NCBI RefSeq assembly: GCF_000424185.1
Contig: NZ_AUJK01000008.1
Location: 1 to 64,000 of the forward strand
DNA: 64,000 nt
Origin: Prevotella sp. AGR2160
Lineage (GTDB): Bacteria > Bacteroidota > Bacteroidia > Bacteroidales > Bacteroidaceae
Direction of reading: 5' to 3'
The notes below the pieces were generated by a model that was not told the DNA's origin, searched no databases, and saw nothing but the letters and a program-made list of their open reading frames with translations. This document shows positions 38,856-48,484 of this stretch, in pieces (within the stretch, counting starts at the first letter, position 1; each line of letters starts with the position of its first letter). A program made the translations under genes and the position numbers.

Positions 38856-38948
38856 CAAATATTTTACGAAACAGAGAAATAAGAACTCCTAAAATTTGAG
38901 AAAACGGAAAAAGTAAGGGCAAAATGAAAGAATATGAAATATATTTGC

Positions 38949-38956
38949 TATCTTTG
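38949..38956 (+). promoter_or_regulatory. Candidate -7 box for the AlkD-like gene
   Basis: TATCTTTG, 22 bases before the ATG at 38979. It rules out the in-frame ATG at 38934. Confidence 0.5.
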
Positions 38957-38978
38957 CACTTCAACAAAACAGCAAAAC

Positions 38979-39620
38979 ATGGATACTGAGAATCTCAACA
39001 ACGAACAGCATAACGCTCAAGACGCTACGGCGGAGAAGGTGCGCGCCATCAAGCGCTCCTTCCGCCTCGTCATGAACGGTCCCGCCTCACAGTCGATGCG
39101 GGAGAAGGGCGCGGAATACAAGATCAACTGGGGTGTGCCCATCATGGAACTGAAGGCCATGGCCAAGGATTATGGCAAGGACTATGACCTCGCCATCGCC
39201 TTGTGGAAAGAGGATATCCGGGAGTGTAAGATCCTGGCCACGCTGGTCATGCCGGCGGAGCGCATGGACCGTGACCTCGTGGATGTGTGGGTGGAGGATG
39301 TACACAGTCAGGACCTCGGCGAACTGCTGGCTTTCAACCTTCTGCAATATGTGGCCTGTGCGCCGCAGTTGGCTTACGAATGGATTGCCGGTGATAATGA
39401 CGTCCGAATGATCATGGGTTATGACATCCTTGCCCGCCTCTTCATGCGCGGTCAGGAGCCAAACACGCGCGGCATCCATGAGTTCCTCGACCAGGCGACG
39501 GCAGCCCTCGCCCACCCGAACGTCGGTGTGCGCCATGCTGCCGTCAACTGTCTGAACCGTTTCGCCGACCTCGGCATCGTCTACGAACGCATGGCCGACA
39601 AGGTGCTGCGGACGATATAA
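38979..39620 (+). CDS. DNA alkylation repair (AlkD/HEAT-like) protein
   Basis: 213 residues of stacked helices resembling the AlkC/AlkD DNA glycosylase superfamily of HEAT-like repeats: INWGVPIMELKAMAKDYGKD, ILATLVMPAERMDRDLVDVW and the final VGVRHAAVNCLNRF repeat. Such enzymes release alkylated purines without base flipping, using Trp/Asp near the lesion; Trp and Asp are present but their roles cannot be assigned without alignment. Confidence in the superfamily is moderate. Convergent with the peptidase gene, 15 bases away. Confidence 0.6.
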   Translation: MDTENLNNEQHNAQDATAEKVRAIKRSFRLVMNGPASQSMREKGAEYKINWGVPIMELKAMAKDYGKDYDLAIALWKEDIRECKILATLVMPAERMDRDLVDVWVEDVHSQDLGELLAFNLLQYVACAPQLAYEWIAGDNDVRMIMGYDILARLFMRGQEPNTRGIHEFLDQATAALAHPNVGVRHAAVNCLNRFADLGIVYERMADKVLRTI

Positions 39621-39635
39621 GGTATTGGCAGATGA

Positions 39636-41624
39636 TCAACAATACTCCCGGGAATAGCGGAGCATCTGTTCGGCATAGCCCTCGGTATAGTCTACGGCGA
39701 CATCCGTTATATTTCCGTTAGCATCGCGTACAAGATTCAGTTTCGGATTGATGAAACCTTTATAAGGAGCGATATTCAAAGCCTTGTAGCGGGCAAGCAT
39801 CTCCTCATGGAGTTTCGGATCCACCTTCACGCCGTAACGCTCCACGAGATTCCGGGCGGCAGCATAGTCGCCCTCACTCTTGATGCGCTGGATCTCAGCG
39901 AGCAGACGCCCGAAATAGCCGCGCAGCTCCGCATAGTTGTTGACCTGCAGATAGTGTTTATGATCCTTCTCGATGATCTGTGCCGCCGGCACCTGTCCCG
40001 CAGCCTTTGCCTCCTCTGCCGCCTGAGCCAGTACCCAGTTGGCAATGATGGCCCGGTTGCGCATGTGTGCCTCCTCTATGTCGTGCCCCGGTTGGATGCG
40101 TACGCACTGCGTCAGGGCACCATTCATCAGATAGGTGTAATACTGACTCTTGTATGCCTCACCATCAGGCAACAGCCCGAGTTCCACGAGTTTCGGATCA
40201 GCGACATAATAGAGTCCGAAGAGGTCGGCGCGCGCCTCCTCAATGGTATTCCCATAAGCCTTCAGCGCGTCGGGGTCCGTTCCCGGCAACAGTTGTCCAC
40301 TGCCATGGCCAAGGCACTCATGCAGATCCGTATGGAGATCGTCGGTGCTATCCCCATAACGGTCAATCAGTTCCCGTGTCGGCCGGTCGATGACAAACTC
40401 ATCACGGAAGCCATTGCCACGGGCAGCCTGGTTGTAGGCATAGGTAATATTGCTGATCGTCACACTCTTCGAGCCATACTGCGAACGGATCCAGTCGGCA
40501 TTCGGCAGATTGATTCCGATAGCCGTCGAGGGATACTCGTCACCACCGAGCATGGCGGCACAGATGACATGGGCCGTCACGCCTTTCACCGTCTTCTTCT
40601 TGAAACGGGGATCGACAGGCGAATGATCCTCAAACCACTGGGCATGATCGGAGATGGTACGCGTGCGCCGCGTGGCCTCAAGATCCTTATATTCCACGAG
40701 ACCTTCCCAGGTTCCTTTCATGCCCAACGGATCACCATAGACCTCAATGAAACCATTGATGAAGTCGATGAGTCCTTCCTGTTGCTGTACCCATGCGATA
40801 CTAAATTGATCAAAGGTACGGAGGTCACCCGTACGATAATAGTCCACGAGGAGGTCAATGACCCGGCGCTGACCGTCATTCTCCGCATACCGGCGGGCTT
40901 TCTCCAGCCAATAAACGATCTTCGACAGGATATTGCCATAACGACCCGTCGTTGTCCACGGCTCCTCCATGACCTTTCCATTCCGTTTTACCACCCGTGA
41001 ATTCAGTCCCCAGGACGGCTGTCCTTCTGTTCCGTCAGTCTCCTTGGCCGCCTCCGCTTTCTTGTCCTGGTAGAAGGCTTCCACCTCCTCCTGCGTCACG
41101 CCCTCATAGAAATTGCAGGCCGAGGTCTTCACGAGATCGACGCCGGCAGCCTGGTTGACGCGCTTCGGCAGGACGTTGGGGTCGAAGATCACGGGGAACA
41201 ATTCATCCATCATCTCCTCCACCGTCTCGCCACTGCGCAGCGGCAGTAACTCCGGATCAGTCTTCAAAATCTGCTCACGAAGGAATGCCTGTGAAAAGTC
41301 AGGCAGGAATTTCTCACAGCCATAATGATGATAGATACCACTGGAGAACCACACCCGCTTGAGGTATACCGTCAAAGCCCGGAACGGCTCACCCTCACGG
41401 TCTCCCGTGAAAGCGGTGTATACGGCCTCGAGCATCCTCCGGATGCGCAGGTTGTACTTGCCCTGCTGATCGAAGGTGATGTCACGTCCCATCAGGGCTG
41501 CCTTCGACAGACAGTAGATATATAGTTTCTGCGAGAGGGACAAACGGTTGAAACCAGGTAACTGATAACGGAGAAGTTGCAAATCGGCAAACTTCTCATC
41601 GGTATATTGAAAAGATTGATACAT
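39636..41624 (-). CDS. Dipeptidyl peptidase III (M49 family zinc peptidase)
   Basis: Zinc exopeptidase removing N-terminal dipeptides, 662 residues. The zinc motif is His435-Glu436-Cys-Leu-Gly-His440 (HExxGH, the M49 signature), with the third-ligand block EEARAD at 462-467. No signal peptide, so this form is cytoplasmic; some Bacteroidetes relatives carry a signal. The N-terminus (MYQSFQYTDEKFADLQLLRY) looks complete. It lies downstream of the AraC-type regulator on the same strand, 39 bases away, and may be controlled by it. Confidence 0.92.
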   Translation of the reverse strand: MYQSFQYTDEKFADLQLLRYQLPGFNRLSLSQKLYIYCLSKAALMGRDITFDQQGKYNLRIRRMLEAVYTAFTGDREGEPFRALTVYLKRVWFSSGIYHHYGCEKFLPDFSQAFLREQILKTDPELLPLRSGETVEEMMDELFPVIFDPNVLPKRVNQAAGVDLVKTSACNFYEGVTQEEVEAFYQDKKAEAAKETDGTEGQPSWGLNSRVVKRNGKVMEEPWTTTGRYGNILSKIVYWLEKARRYAENDGQRRVIDLLVDYYRTGDLRTFDQFSIAWVQQQEGLIDFINGFIEVYGDPLGMKGTWEGLVEYKDLEATRRTRTISDHAQWFEDHSPVDPRFKKKTVKGVTAHVICAAMLGGDEYPSTAIGINLPNADWIRSQYGSKSVTISNITYAYNQAARGNGFRDEFVIDRPTRELIDRYGDSTDDLHTDLHECLGHGSGQLLPGTDPDALKAYGNTIEEARADLFGLYYVADPKLVELGLLPDGEAYKSQYYTYLMNGALTQCVRIQPGHDIEEAHMRNRAIIANWVLAQAAEEAKAAGQVPAAQIIEKDHKHYLQVNNYAELRGYFGRLLAEIQRIKSEGDYAAARNLVERYGVKVDPKLHEEMLARYKALNIAPYKGFINPKLNLVRDANGNITDVAVDYTEGYAEQMLRYSREYC

Positions 41625-41663
41625 ATACTATTGATAATGATGATTTCTCAGAATGATATTTTC

Positions 41664-42236
41664 TCAGCAGGATGAGTCTTTCTTTGGCCGTCCGCGCTTC
41701 TTCGGGTGAAGGAGGGCCTCCGCCTTCTCCTCCTGGCGTTTCTGCCGGGCCGCCTCCCGTGCCGCCTTCCGCCGCTGTTCTGCCGCCTGCTTGCTGGCTC
41801 CCCCCGCTCCGGGATGAGCCTTAAAGTATTGTTTTCGGTAGTCCAGGGGTGTACAGCCGTTCATACCGAGAAAAGCCTTATAAAAAGACTGTCGGTTGCT
41901 AAAGCCTACCCTATCGGAGATCTGCGAGATCGTCATATGGCGGTATTTTTGGTCCGTAAGCATGCACTTCGCCTCTTCCACGCGACATCTGTTCACGAAA
42001 GAAGAAAAGTTGAGTTGGAAGTAAGCATTCATCACCACGGAGATATACCGTACATTCGTATGGAGGATATCCGCCAATTTCCGTGCCGAGAAATCCTTCT
42101 CACGATACATCCTCTCTCCTACCACGACATCATAGACCTTATATCTCAGGTCATTCATAACCCGCGAATTTACGGTGTCATAATAGGCAGGAGCTTCTTT
42201 CTTCTTCTCGATATTGTTATTCTTCGTCATGATCAT
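41664..42236 (-). CDS. AraC-type regulator with a basic AT-hook-like tail
   Basis: 190 residues. The AraC/XylS helix-turn-helix pair spans about 45-145: SARKLADILHTNVRYISVVM (first helix pair), then MTISQISDRVGFSNRQSFYK and LGMNGCTPLDYRKQYF (the second). There is no ligand-binding domain before it. After it comes a 40-residue tail very rich in Lys, Arg, Ala and Glu ending HPKKRGRPKKDSSC, where RGRP flanked by Lys is the core of an AT-hook that binds the minor groove of AT-rich DNA. Alternative start at Met3. A matched inverted repeat brackets its promoter, suggesting self-control. Confidence 0.8.
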   Translation of the reverse strand: MIMTKNNNIEKKKEAPAYYDTVNSRVMNDLRYKVYDVVVGERMYREKDFSARKLADILHTNVRYISVVMNAYFQLNFSSFVNRCRVEEAKCMLTDQKYRHMTISQISDRVGFSNRQSFYKAFLGMNGCTPLDYRKQYFKAHPGAGGASKQAAEQRRKAAREAARQKRQEEKAEALLHPKKRGRPKKDSSC

Positions 42237-42276
42237 GAGAGGGACAAATAAAACCGCAATGCTTCAGAAAAGCCGC

Positions 42277-42343
42277 AAGGGCCTTTTTCTGTTTTTGCAA
42301 AATTAGAAAATAGTTAGGGAAAAAACAAATTCCAAAGGCCCTT
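42277..42343. promoter_or_regulatory. Inverted pair bracketing the AraC-type gene promoter
   Basis: AAGGGCCTTT (42277-42286) and its complement AAAGGCCCTT (42334-42343), 47 bases apart, on either side of the promoter at 42298-42329. Candidate operator pair, possibly also read by recQ on the other strand. Confidence 0.4.
42298..42329 (-). promoter_or_regulatory. Promoter of the AraC-type regulator
   Basis: On the minus strand -7 TAATTTTG (42298-42305) and -33 TTTG (42326-42329) are 20 bases apart, the expected Bacteroidetes arrangement. Confidence 0.65.
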
Positions 42344-42359
42344 TTTCGTCTTTTTTTAC

Positions 42360-42367
42360 TAACTTTG
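42360..42367 (+). promoter_or_regulatory. Candidate -7 box for recQ
   Basis: TAACTTTG, 19 bases before the recQ ATG. Confidence 0.5.
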
Positions 42368-42386
42368 CGGAAAAATCAGCGAACGC

Positions 42387-44258
42387 ATGGAAAATCCACT
42401 ATCCATACTCAAACAGCATTTCGGCTATGACCAGTTCCGGCCCTCCCAGCAGGAAGTGATCAACGAGGTCATGGCCGGTCATGACGCCCTCGTGCTCATG
42501 CCTACGGGAGGCGGCAAGAGTATCTGTTATCAGATCCCCGCCCTTGCCATGCCCGGCACAGCCGTCGTCGTCTCTCCCCTGATCTCCCTGATGCAGGACC
42601 AGGTGGAGGCACTGAAGGCCAACGGCATCCCCGCGGAAGCCCTCAACAGTGGCAATGATCCCAACGAGGACCTCATCATCCGCCGCCGCTGTCTCGCCGG
42701 TGATCTGAAGCTCATCTATGTCTCTCCGGAGAAGCTTATCAGTGAGATTCCTTATCTCTTCCGCAGCATCAAGATCTCCCTCTTCGCCATCGACGAGGCC
42801 CATTGTATCTCTCAGTGGGGCCATGACTTCCGACCGGAATATGCGCAGCTCGGCATGATCCGACAGTATTTCCCGCAGGTCCCCGTGATGGCCCTCACGG
42901 CGACCGCCGACAAGATCACGCGGGAAGATATCGCGAAGCAGCTGCAGCTCCATGGGAAGGTCTTCATCAACAGTTTCGACCGGCCGAACCTCAGCCTCAC
43001 CGTCAGACGTGAGGGTCAGAAGCGTTCAAAGATGGCCTTCATCCGCCACTTCATCGCCCGTCATGAGGGCGAGGCAGGCATCATCTACTGTCTGGCCCGG
43101 AAGACGACGGAGTCCATCGCCGCCGATCTGCAGCGTGAGGGCCTTGCCGCTGCCGCCTATCATGCCGGACTGGACGCCCAGGAGCGTGCGCGTGTGCAAC
43201 AGCTCTTCAAGATCGACCAGCTGCAGGTTGTCTGTGCCACGATCGCTTTCGGCATGGGTATCGACAAAGGCAACGTACGGTGGATCATCCATTACAACCT
43301 GCCGAAATCCATCGAGAGTTTCTATCAGGAGATCGGTCGTGCGGGCCGTGACGGTGCCCCCGCCGACACCGTCCTCTTCTATTCCCTGGCCGATGTCATC
43401 CAACTCAGGAAATTCGCCGAGGAGAGCGGACAGAGCGAGGTGAACCTCATGAAGCTCCGTCGCATGCAGGAATATGCCGAGGCCAGTGTCTGCCGCCGGC
43501 GTATCCTGCTGAATTATTTCGGAGAGGAGATGGACCATGACTGTGGCCATTGTGATGTATGTCAGAACCCACCGCATAAGTTCGACGGGACGATCCTCGT
43601 ACAGAAAGCCCTCAGCGCCATTGTCCGTGCCCAGGAGAAGATCCGTGTGAACACCTGCATCGAGATCCTTCGTGGCATGACCTCCTCCACGGTGATGCGC
43701 AACCATTATAATGAGCTGAAGACCTTCGGCGTCGGCAGGGACACGTCGGTGGCCAAATGGCAGGACTATATGCTGCAGATGCTGCAGATGGGCTTCATCG
43801 AGATCATCTATAATCAGGGACAGATCCTCCATGTCACGCCCCTCGGCTGGGAGGTGCTGCACGGCCAGCGCCAGGTACAGCTTGCCTTCGTGGAGAAAGC
43901 GGTACCCGAGCGCGGCAGTACGGACAGCCGGCAGAGCCGTCGCTCTTCCGGTCGCAGCGGGCGGGGCCAACAAGCCAGCATGTTCCCCGAAGTCCACGCC
44001 TCCGCCCTTCATGTGGACAATGGAGCCCTGGATGCCGAACTCTTCAAACGGCTGAAGGTGCTGCGCACCCGACTGGCCACGGAACAAGGTCTGCCGCCTT
44101 ATATTGTCTTCTCCGATAAGGTCTTGCAGAACCTCGCCACCATCCGTCCCACCACCGTGGAGGCTTTCGGTACCGTCAGTGGCATCGGCAACTTCAAGCA
44201 ACAGAAATACGGGGAGATCTTCACCAAGGAGATCCGGGAATATCTGGGCGCGCACTGA
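42387..44258 (+). CDS. recQ: ATP-dependent DNA helicase RecQ
   Basis: 3'-5' helicase for recombination and fork repair, 623 residues. Walker [17 protein letters not shown] box [19 protein letters not shown] with the RecQ aromatic loop, motif [12 protein letters not shown]. Zinc site with Cys residues in [12 protein letters not shown] and CGHCDVC. Winged-helix RQC domain about 405-510, and an HRDC domain at the end ([20 protein letters not shown]). A linker rich in Ser/Arg (about 515-535) separates the last two. Confidence 0.95.
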   Translation: MENPLSILKQHFGYDQFRPSQQEVINEVMAGHDALVLMPTGGGKSICYQIPALAMPGTAVVVSPLISLMQDQVEALKANGIPAEALNSGNDPNEDLIIRRRCLAGDLKLIYVSPEKLISEIPYLFRSIKISLFAIDEAHCISQWGHDFRPEYAQLGMIRQYFPQVPVMALTATADKITREDIAKQLQLHGKVFINSFDRPNLSLTVRREGQKRSKMAFIRHFIARHEGEAGIIYCLARKTTESIAADLQREGLAAAAYHAGLDAQERARVQQLFKIDQLQVVCATIAFGMGIDKGNVRWIIHYNLPKSIESFYQEIGRAGRDGAPADTVLFYSLADVIQLRKFAEESGQSEVNLMKLRRMQEYAEASVCRRRILLNYFGEEMDHDCGHCDVCQNPPHKFDGTILVQKALSAIVRAQEKIRVNTCIEILRGMTSSTVMRNHYNELKTFGVGRDTSVAKWQDYMLQMLQMGFIEIIYNQGQILHVTPLGWEVLHGQRQVQLAFVEKAVPERGSTDSRQSRRSSGRSGRGQQASMFPEVHASALHVDNGALDAELFKRLKVLRTRLATEQGLPPYIVFSDKVLQNLATIRPTTVEAFGTVSGIGNFKQQKYGEIFTKEIREYLGAH

Positions 44259-44286
44259 CCCCGATCGGCGAACCCCTTGCGCGCCT

Positions 44287-44352
44287 CCTTGCGCTGACAA
44301 AGGCGACCCCTTGTGCTGGCAAAGGCGCCACCTTGCGCTTGCAAAGCGCAAG
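44287..44352. repeat. Three 22-bp imperfect tandem repeats after recQ
   Basis: Units CCTTGCGCTGACAAAGGCGA(CC), CCTTGTGCTGGCAAAGGCGC(CA) and CCTTGCGCTTGCAAAGCGCA(AG). The third forms a 9-base hairpin and overlaps the family D sequence shared with 53505-53562. Confidence 0.7.
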
Positions 44353-44371
44353 CACACAACGGCAGGCCATG
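44331..44371. repeat. Family D repeat, copy 1
   Basis: Hairpin CTTGCGCTT-GCA-AAGCGCAAG followed by CACACAACGGCAGGCCAT. In reverse complement this matches 53505-53543 closely. Confidence 0.6.
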
Positions 44372-44393
44372 AACGAGGCAGACTATAACGCAG

Positions 44394-44432
44394 CACGGCC
44401 CCGCCTTATGACAAGGCGGGGCCGTGTTGTTT
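44394..44432 (+). terminator. Terminator of recQ
   Basis: CACGGCCCCGCCTT and AAGGCGGGGCCGTG, 14-base perfect stem, then TTGTTT. Confidence 0.85.
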
Positions 44433-44436
44433 CTAT

Positions 44437-44474
44437 GTAAGCCCCTCCCTTTGGGGAGGGGTTGGTGTGAGGCT
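44437..44474. repeat. Family C palindromic repeat
   Basis: AGCCCCTCCCTTTGGGGAGG hairpin with GGTTGGTGTGAGGC, touching the stop codon of the TPR protein. Confidence 0.75.
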
Positions 44475-45692
44475 TTAGTGGCTCTCAGCCTCAGCGTCCT
44501 TCGTGCGCTGGTCGTTGGCACCATAGAGGCCGTAGCAAGTCTGGTAGCGGTTATAGCCCCAGTTAGCCTGCTGCTTCTCGGGGTCGAGCTGCTTAGCCTT
44601 GTCGAGCCATTTCAGGGCTTCGGTGTAGACGACCTTACGGCCGTTGGGATCCTGCAGGTTGGCAGCCTTCACATTCAGACAAGCACCGAGATAGGTCATC
44701 ACGAGGACATTGTCGGGCTTTACCTTCAGGGCAGCCTGCAGACACTTGATAGCCTTGTCAGCATCATTCTTGCTGACATAGTACATACCCTTGTCAGCCA
44801 ATGCGACGAAGTTGTTCGGGTTCTTGGCGATAGCGTCATCGAGGAGGGCAAGCTCTTCCTTGTCCATCTTCAGGGAAGCATACATACCGTTGAGGTTGTC
44901 AAGGATCACCTCGTTGGCGGGATCCTGAGCGTAGAGACCCTTGAGCTTCTCCACGTAAGCCAGCGAGTCAGCATGGTTCTTCAGGTCGTTCTTCATCGAG
45001 TAGAGCTTCAGGTTCAGGGCATCCTTTGCCTGCGTGGAGTCCTTCATAGCCATGTCACAGTACTTGTCGCAGAGATCCATGCGCTTAGCCTGGTAAGCAT
45101 AACGGGCCGTGAAGAGGGCCACCTGACCGAGATAATCCTTCTCCGTGGCGTGGTTCTGACCCTTGAAGATCGGAGCGTCCTCCGTATCGAGGAACTTACC
45201 CCACCATTTCAACACGTTGTCGTTCTGACCCTTCTGGGCAGCCGACTGACCACCATTGACGAGCTGGATACGGGCAGCCCACAGCGTCGTGGCGTTATTG
45301 TCGTACTTCGGCTTGATCTTACCCTTGGCATTCGGCAGGTTGTCAAACTCATAGCACTTCATACCGGCATTGAGGGCATCGACAACGGCATTATACATAC
45401 CTAAGGTATCGTAGGGCTGGTTCTTATCACTCTGCTTGAGCTGGTCGTTCATCTGATTCTGCGTCACGATGGTCGACTCCTTGTTGTACTTCTTCATCGC
45501 CAGTTCCATGAGGTGGTTGTAGGCCTTCGCCTTCTCCTCATTACCTGCGAGCTGGTTGAGGTTCTGGTTGATGAGCTGCTCGGTCTCAGCATAGCTTCCG
45601 GCCTTCAGGATGGCCTTCAGCTGATCACTGTCACCGGCAAAGGCAGCTGTGGCACCCAGTGCCAACAGAGCTGCAGTAACGAAATGTTTCAT
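44475..45692 (-). CDS. Periplasmic TPR-repeat protein downstream of gyrA
   Basis: 405 residues with a signal peptide (MKHFVTAALLALGATAAFA) and tetratricopeptide repeats through most of the length, clearest at about 265-345 (NNFVALADKGMYYVSKNDAD, AIKCLQAALKVKPDN). No catalytic motif. Sits 24 bases after gyrA on the same strand, so probably co-transcribed. Function unknown; a scaffold for envelope complexes is usual for such proteins. Confidence 0.75.
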   Translation of the reverse strand: MKHFVTAALLALGATAAFAGDSDQLKAILKAGSYAETEQLINQNLNQLAGNEEKAKAYNHLMELAMKKYNKESTIVTQNQMNDQLKQSDKNQPYDTLGMYNAVVDALNAGMKCYEFDNLPNAKGKIKPKYDNNATTLWAARIQLVNGGQSAAQKGQNDNVLKWWGKFLDTEDAPIFKGQNHATEKDYLGQVALFTARYAYQAKRMDLCDKYCDMAMKDSTQAKDALNLKLYSMKNDLKNHADSLAYVEKLKGLYAQDPANEVILDNLNGMYASLKMDKEELALLDDAIAKNPNNFVALADKGMYYVSKNDADKAIKCLQAALKVKPDNVLVMTYLGACLNVKAANLQDPNGRKVVYTEALKWLDKAKQLDPEKQQANWGYNRYQTCYGLYGANDQRTKDAEAESH

Positions 45693-45716
45693 ATTCTTTC
45701 TTTTTAAAGGTTTGGT

Positions 45717-48335
45717 TTATTCTTGACGGTTGTCATCGGCTGACCCTTCAGGAGCATCGGCAGGAGCCTCTGCTGCGGGCTCACCGGCGGGGACATCAGC
45801 GACGGAGTCCTGTTTGATCTCCTCACTCTTCTGTTCCCAGGCCTGACGGCTCTCCTCCTCCACGGTGGCCTCGAGCTCGGAGCTCATGACCTTGGTGACA
45901 CTGGCAATGACATCATTCTTCTTCGTCAGATTGATGAGGCGGACACCCTGTGTGGCACGACCCATGACACGGATATCGGCGACGGCCATACGGATGACGA
46001 TACCACTCTTGTTGATGATCATCAGGTCATTCTGGTCGTTGACATTCTTGATGGCCACGAGGCGGCCGGTCTTGTCCGTGATCTGCAGTGTGCGGACACC
46101 CTTGCCGCCACGGTTTGTGACGCGGTAGTCCTCCACCTGGGAGCGCTTGCCGTAGCCCTCCTCACTGACGACCATCACCGTCTCCTTCTCGGGATCATTG
46201 ACGACGATCATGCCGATGACGGCATCATCACCCCCATCGAGGCGCATGCCGCGGACACCGGTAGCATTACGTCCCATGACACGGATACCGTCCTCATGGA
46301 AGCGAACGGCACGTCCGTTGCGGTTGGCGAGGATCAGTTCGTTATGGCCATTGGTCAGACGGACATCGACGACCTCATCACCCTCGGCGATATTGATGGC
46401 GATGACACCATTGGCACGCGGACGGGAGTACTGTTCGAGAGAGGTCTTCTTCACCGTACCGTTCTTCGTGGCGAAGACGACATAATGGCTGTTGATGAAC
46501 TTCTCGTCATTCAATCCGCGCAGACGGAGGAAGGCGTTGACCTGATCGTCACTGTCGATATTGAGCAGATTCTGGATGGCACGGCCCTTGGAGTTCTTGT
46601 CACCCTCAGGGATCTCGTAGCACTTCAGCCAGTAGCAGCGGCCCTTCTTCGTGAAGAAGAGCATCGTCTGGTGCATCGTGGCAGGATAGATATACTCCGT
46701 GAAGTCCTTGTCACGCGTGCGGGCACCCTTCGAGCCGACACCACCACGGGCCTGCTCACGGAAGTCGGCCAGCGGCGTGCGCTTGATATAGCCGAGATGG
46801 CTGACAGTGATGACGACGGGATCATTGGGATAGAAATCCTCGGGGTTGAACTCCTCACTGGAGTATTTGATCTCCGTACGACGGGGATCACCATATTTCT
46901 CCTTCACCTCCTGGAGCTCGTCCTTCATGACTTTCTTACAGAGTTCGGGATCGGCGAGGATACGGTTGAAATAGTCAATCTGCTTCTCCAACTCGTCATA
47001 CTCCTCATGCAACTGGTCCATACGCAGACCGGTGAGCTGGCTGAGGCGCATGTCGACGATCGCCTTCGACTGCAGTTCGTCGAGGGAGAAGCGCTGTTCC
47101 AAGTTACGCTGGGCCTCACTCGGCGTCTTGCTGGCACGGATGATGTGCACCACCTCGTCGATATTGTCGCAGGCGATGATCAAGCCTTCGAGGATATGGG
47201 CACGCTCCTGGGCTTTCTTCAGATCATATTTCGTACGACGGATCGTCACGTCATGACGGTGCTCGACGAAATAGCGCACACAGTCCTTCAACGTCAGCAG
47301 ACGGGGACGGCCCTTGACGAGGGCGATGCAGTTGACGGAGAAGCTGCTCTGCAGAGCCGTCATCTTGAAGAGCTTGTTCAAGACAACATTGGCATTGGCA
47401 TCCTTCTTCACGTCGATGACGATACGCATACCCTGACGGCCGGACTCATCATTGGCATTGGAGATACCATCGATCTTACCCTCTTTGACGAGTTCAGCGA
47501 TATACTCGATGAGCTGGGCCTTGTTGACCCCGTAAGGGATCTCCGTGACCACGATCTTGTCATGGTTCTCACCCGTCTCAATCTCTGCCTTGGCACGCAT
47601 GACGATACGTCCGCGACCGGTGGCATAAGCATCCTTCACGCCGTTGATACCATAGATATAGGCACCTGTCGGGAAGTCCGGGGCTTTGATATACTGCATC
47701 AGCCCGTCGAGGTCGATATCGGGGTTATCGATATAGGCGCAGCAGCCGTCGATGACCTCACCGAGGTTATGAGTCGGGATATTCGTGGCCATACCGACGG
47801 CGATACCGTTGGCACCGTTGACGAGGAGGTTCGGGATCTTCGTCGGCATGACGGTAGGCTCCTGGAGGGTATCATCGAAGTTGTTCTGCATATCCACGGT
47901 ATCCTTGTCGAGGTCATCCATGATATGCTCACCCATCTTCGACAGACGGCACTCGGTATAACGCATGGCGGCAGGAGAATCGCCGTCGATACTACCGAAG
48001 TTACCCTGACCGTCGACAAGGGTGTAACGCATGTTCCAGTCCTGGCCCATACGCACGAGGGCACCGTAGACGGAGCTGTCACCGTGGGGATGGTACTTAC
48101 CGAGCACCTCACCGACGACACGCGCACATTTCTTGTAGGGTTTGTCACTCGTGTTGCCGATACCGAGCATACCATAGAGGATACGGCGGTGAACGGGCTT
48201 GAAACCGTCACGGACATCCGGGAGGGCACGGGCAACGATGACCGACATGGAGTAGTCGATATACGAGGATTTCATCTCTTCCTCGATATTGATCTTCATA
48301 ATACGGTCATGATCAATCGTCAGATTTTCATCCAT
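45717..48335 (-). CDS. gyrA: DNA gyrase subunit A
   Basis: Breakage-rejoining subunit of gyrase, 872 residues. SYIDYSMSVIVARALPDVRD and the quinolone-determining region GKYHPHGDSSVYGALVRM are present (Ser at the usual resistance position, so sensitive-type), and the catalytic Tyr in AAMRYTECRLSKMGE. The C-terminal pinwheel repeats carry a GyrA box variant, QARGGVGSKG, and an acidic tail (about 820-872) rich in Glu, Ala and Asp. ParC is less likely because of the GyrA box and C-terminal length. Confidence 0.93.
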   Translation of the reverse strand: MDENLTIDHDRIMKINIEEEMKSSYIDYSMSVIVARALPDVRDGFKPVHRRILYGMLGIGNTSDKPYKKCARVVGEVLGKYHPHGDSSVYGALVRMGQDWNMRYTLVDGQGNFGSIDGDSPAAMRYTECRLSKMGEHIMDDLDKDTVDMQNNFDDTLQEPTVMPTKIPNLLVNGANGIAVGMATNIPTHNLGEVIDGCCAYIDNPDIDLDGLMQYIKAPDFPTGAYIYGINGVKDAYATGRGRIVMRAKAEIETGENHDKIVVTEIPYGVNKAQLIEYIAELVKEGKIDGISNANDESGRQGMRIVIDVKKDANANVVLNKLFKMTALQSSFSVNCIALVKGRPRLLTLKDCVRYFVEHRHDVTIRRTKYDLKKAQERAHILEGLIIACDNIDEVVHIIRASKTPSEAQRNLEQRFSLDELQSKAIVDMRLSQLTGLRMDQLHEEYDELEKQIDYFNRILADPELCKKVMKDELQEVKEKYGDPRRTEIKYSSEEFNPEDFYPNDPVVITVSHLGYIKRTPLADFREQARGGVGSKGARTRDKDFTEYIYPATMHQTMLFFTKKGRCYWLKCYEIPEGDKNSKGRAIQNLLNIDSDDQVNAFLRLRGLNDEKFINSHYVVFATKNGTVKKTSLEQYSRPRANGVIAINIAEGDEVVDVRLTNGHNELILANRNGRAVRFHEDGIRVMGRNATGVRGMRLDGGDDAVIGMIVVNDPEKETVMVVSEEGYGKRSQVEDYRVTNRGGKGVRTLQITDKTGRLVAIKNVNDQNDLMIINKSGIVIRMAVADIRVMGRATQGVRLINLTKKNDVIASVTKVMSSELEATVEEESRQAWEQKSEEIKQDSVADVPAGEPAAEAPADAPEGSADDNRQE

Positions 48336-48426
48336 TGCTTATTGTTATTCTTTTGTTTTGTGTTAAAATTGCGTCTGAGGCCCTTTTCGTGCGTTCTGAG
48401 CGTTTCCGGGAGCCTCAATATCCGTG

Positions 48427-48434
48427 CAAAGATA
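48427..48434 (-). promoter_or_regulatory. Candidate -7 box for gyrA
   Basis: TATCTTTG on the minus strand, about 92 bases before the ATG. The leader contains a TGAGGC...GCCTCA stem (48375-48417). Confidence 0.45.
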
Positions 48435-48484
48435 CAACTTTTATTTCATATAAACAGCGTAGGAATGCGAAAAAATCAAAAAAA

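Noticed and set aside
44287..44352. 22-bp tandem repeats as a CRISPR array
   Set aside because: The copies are imperfect, adjacent and without unique spacers, and no cas genes are present.
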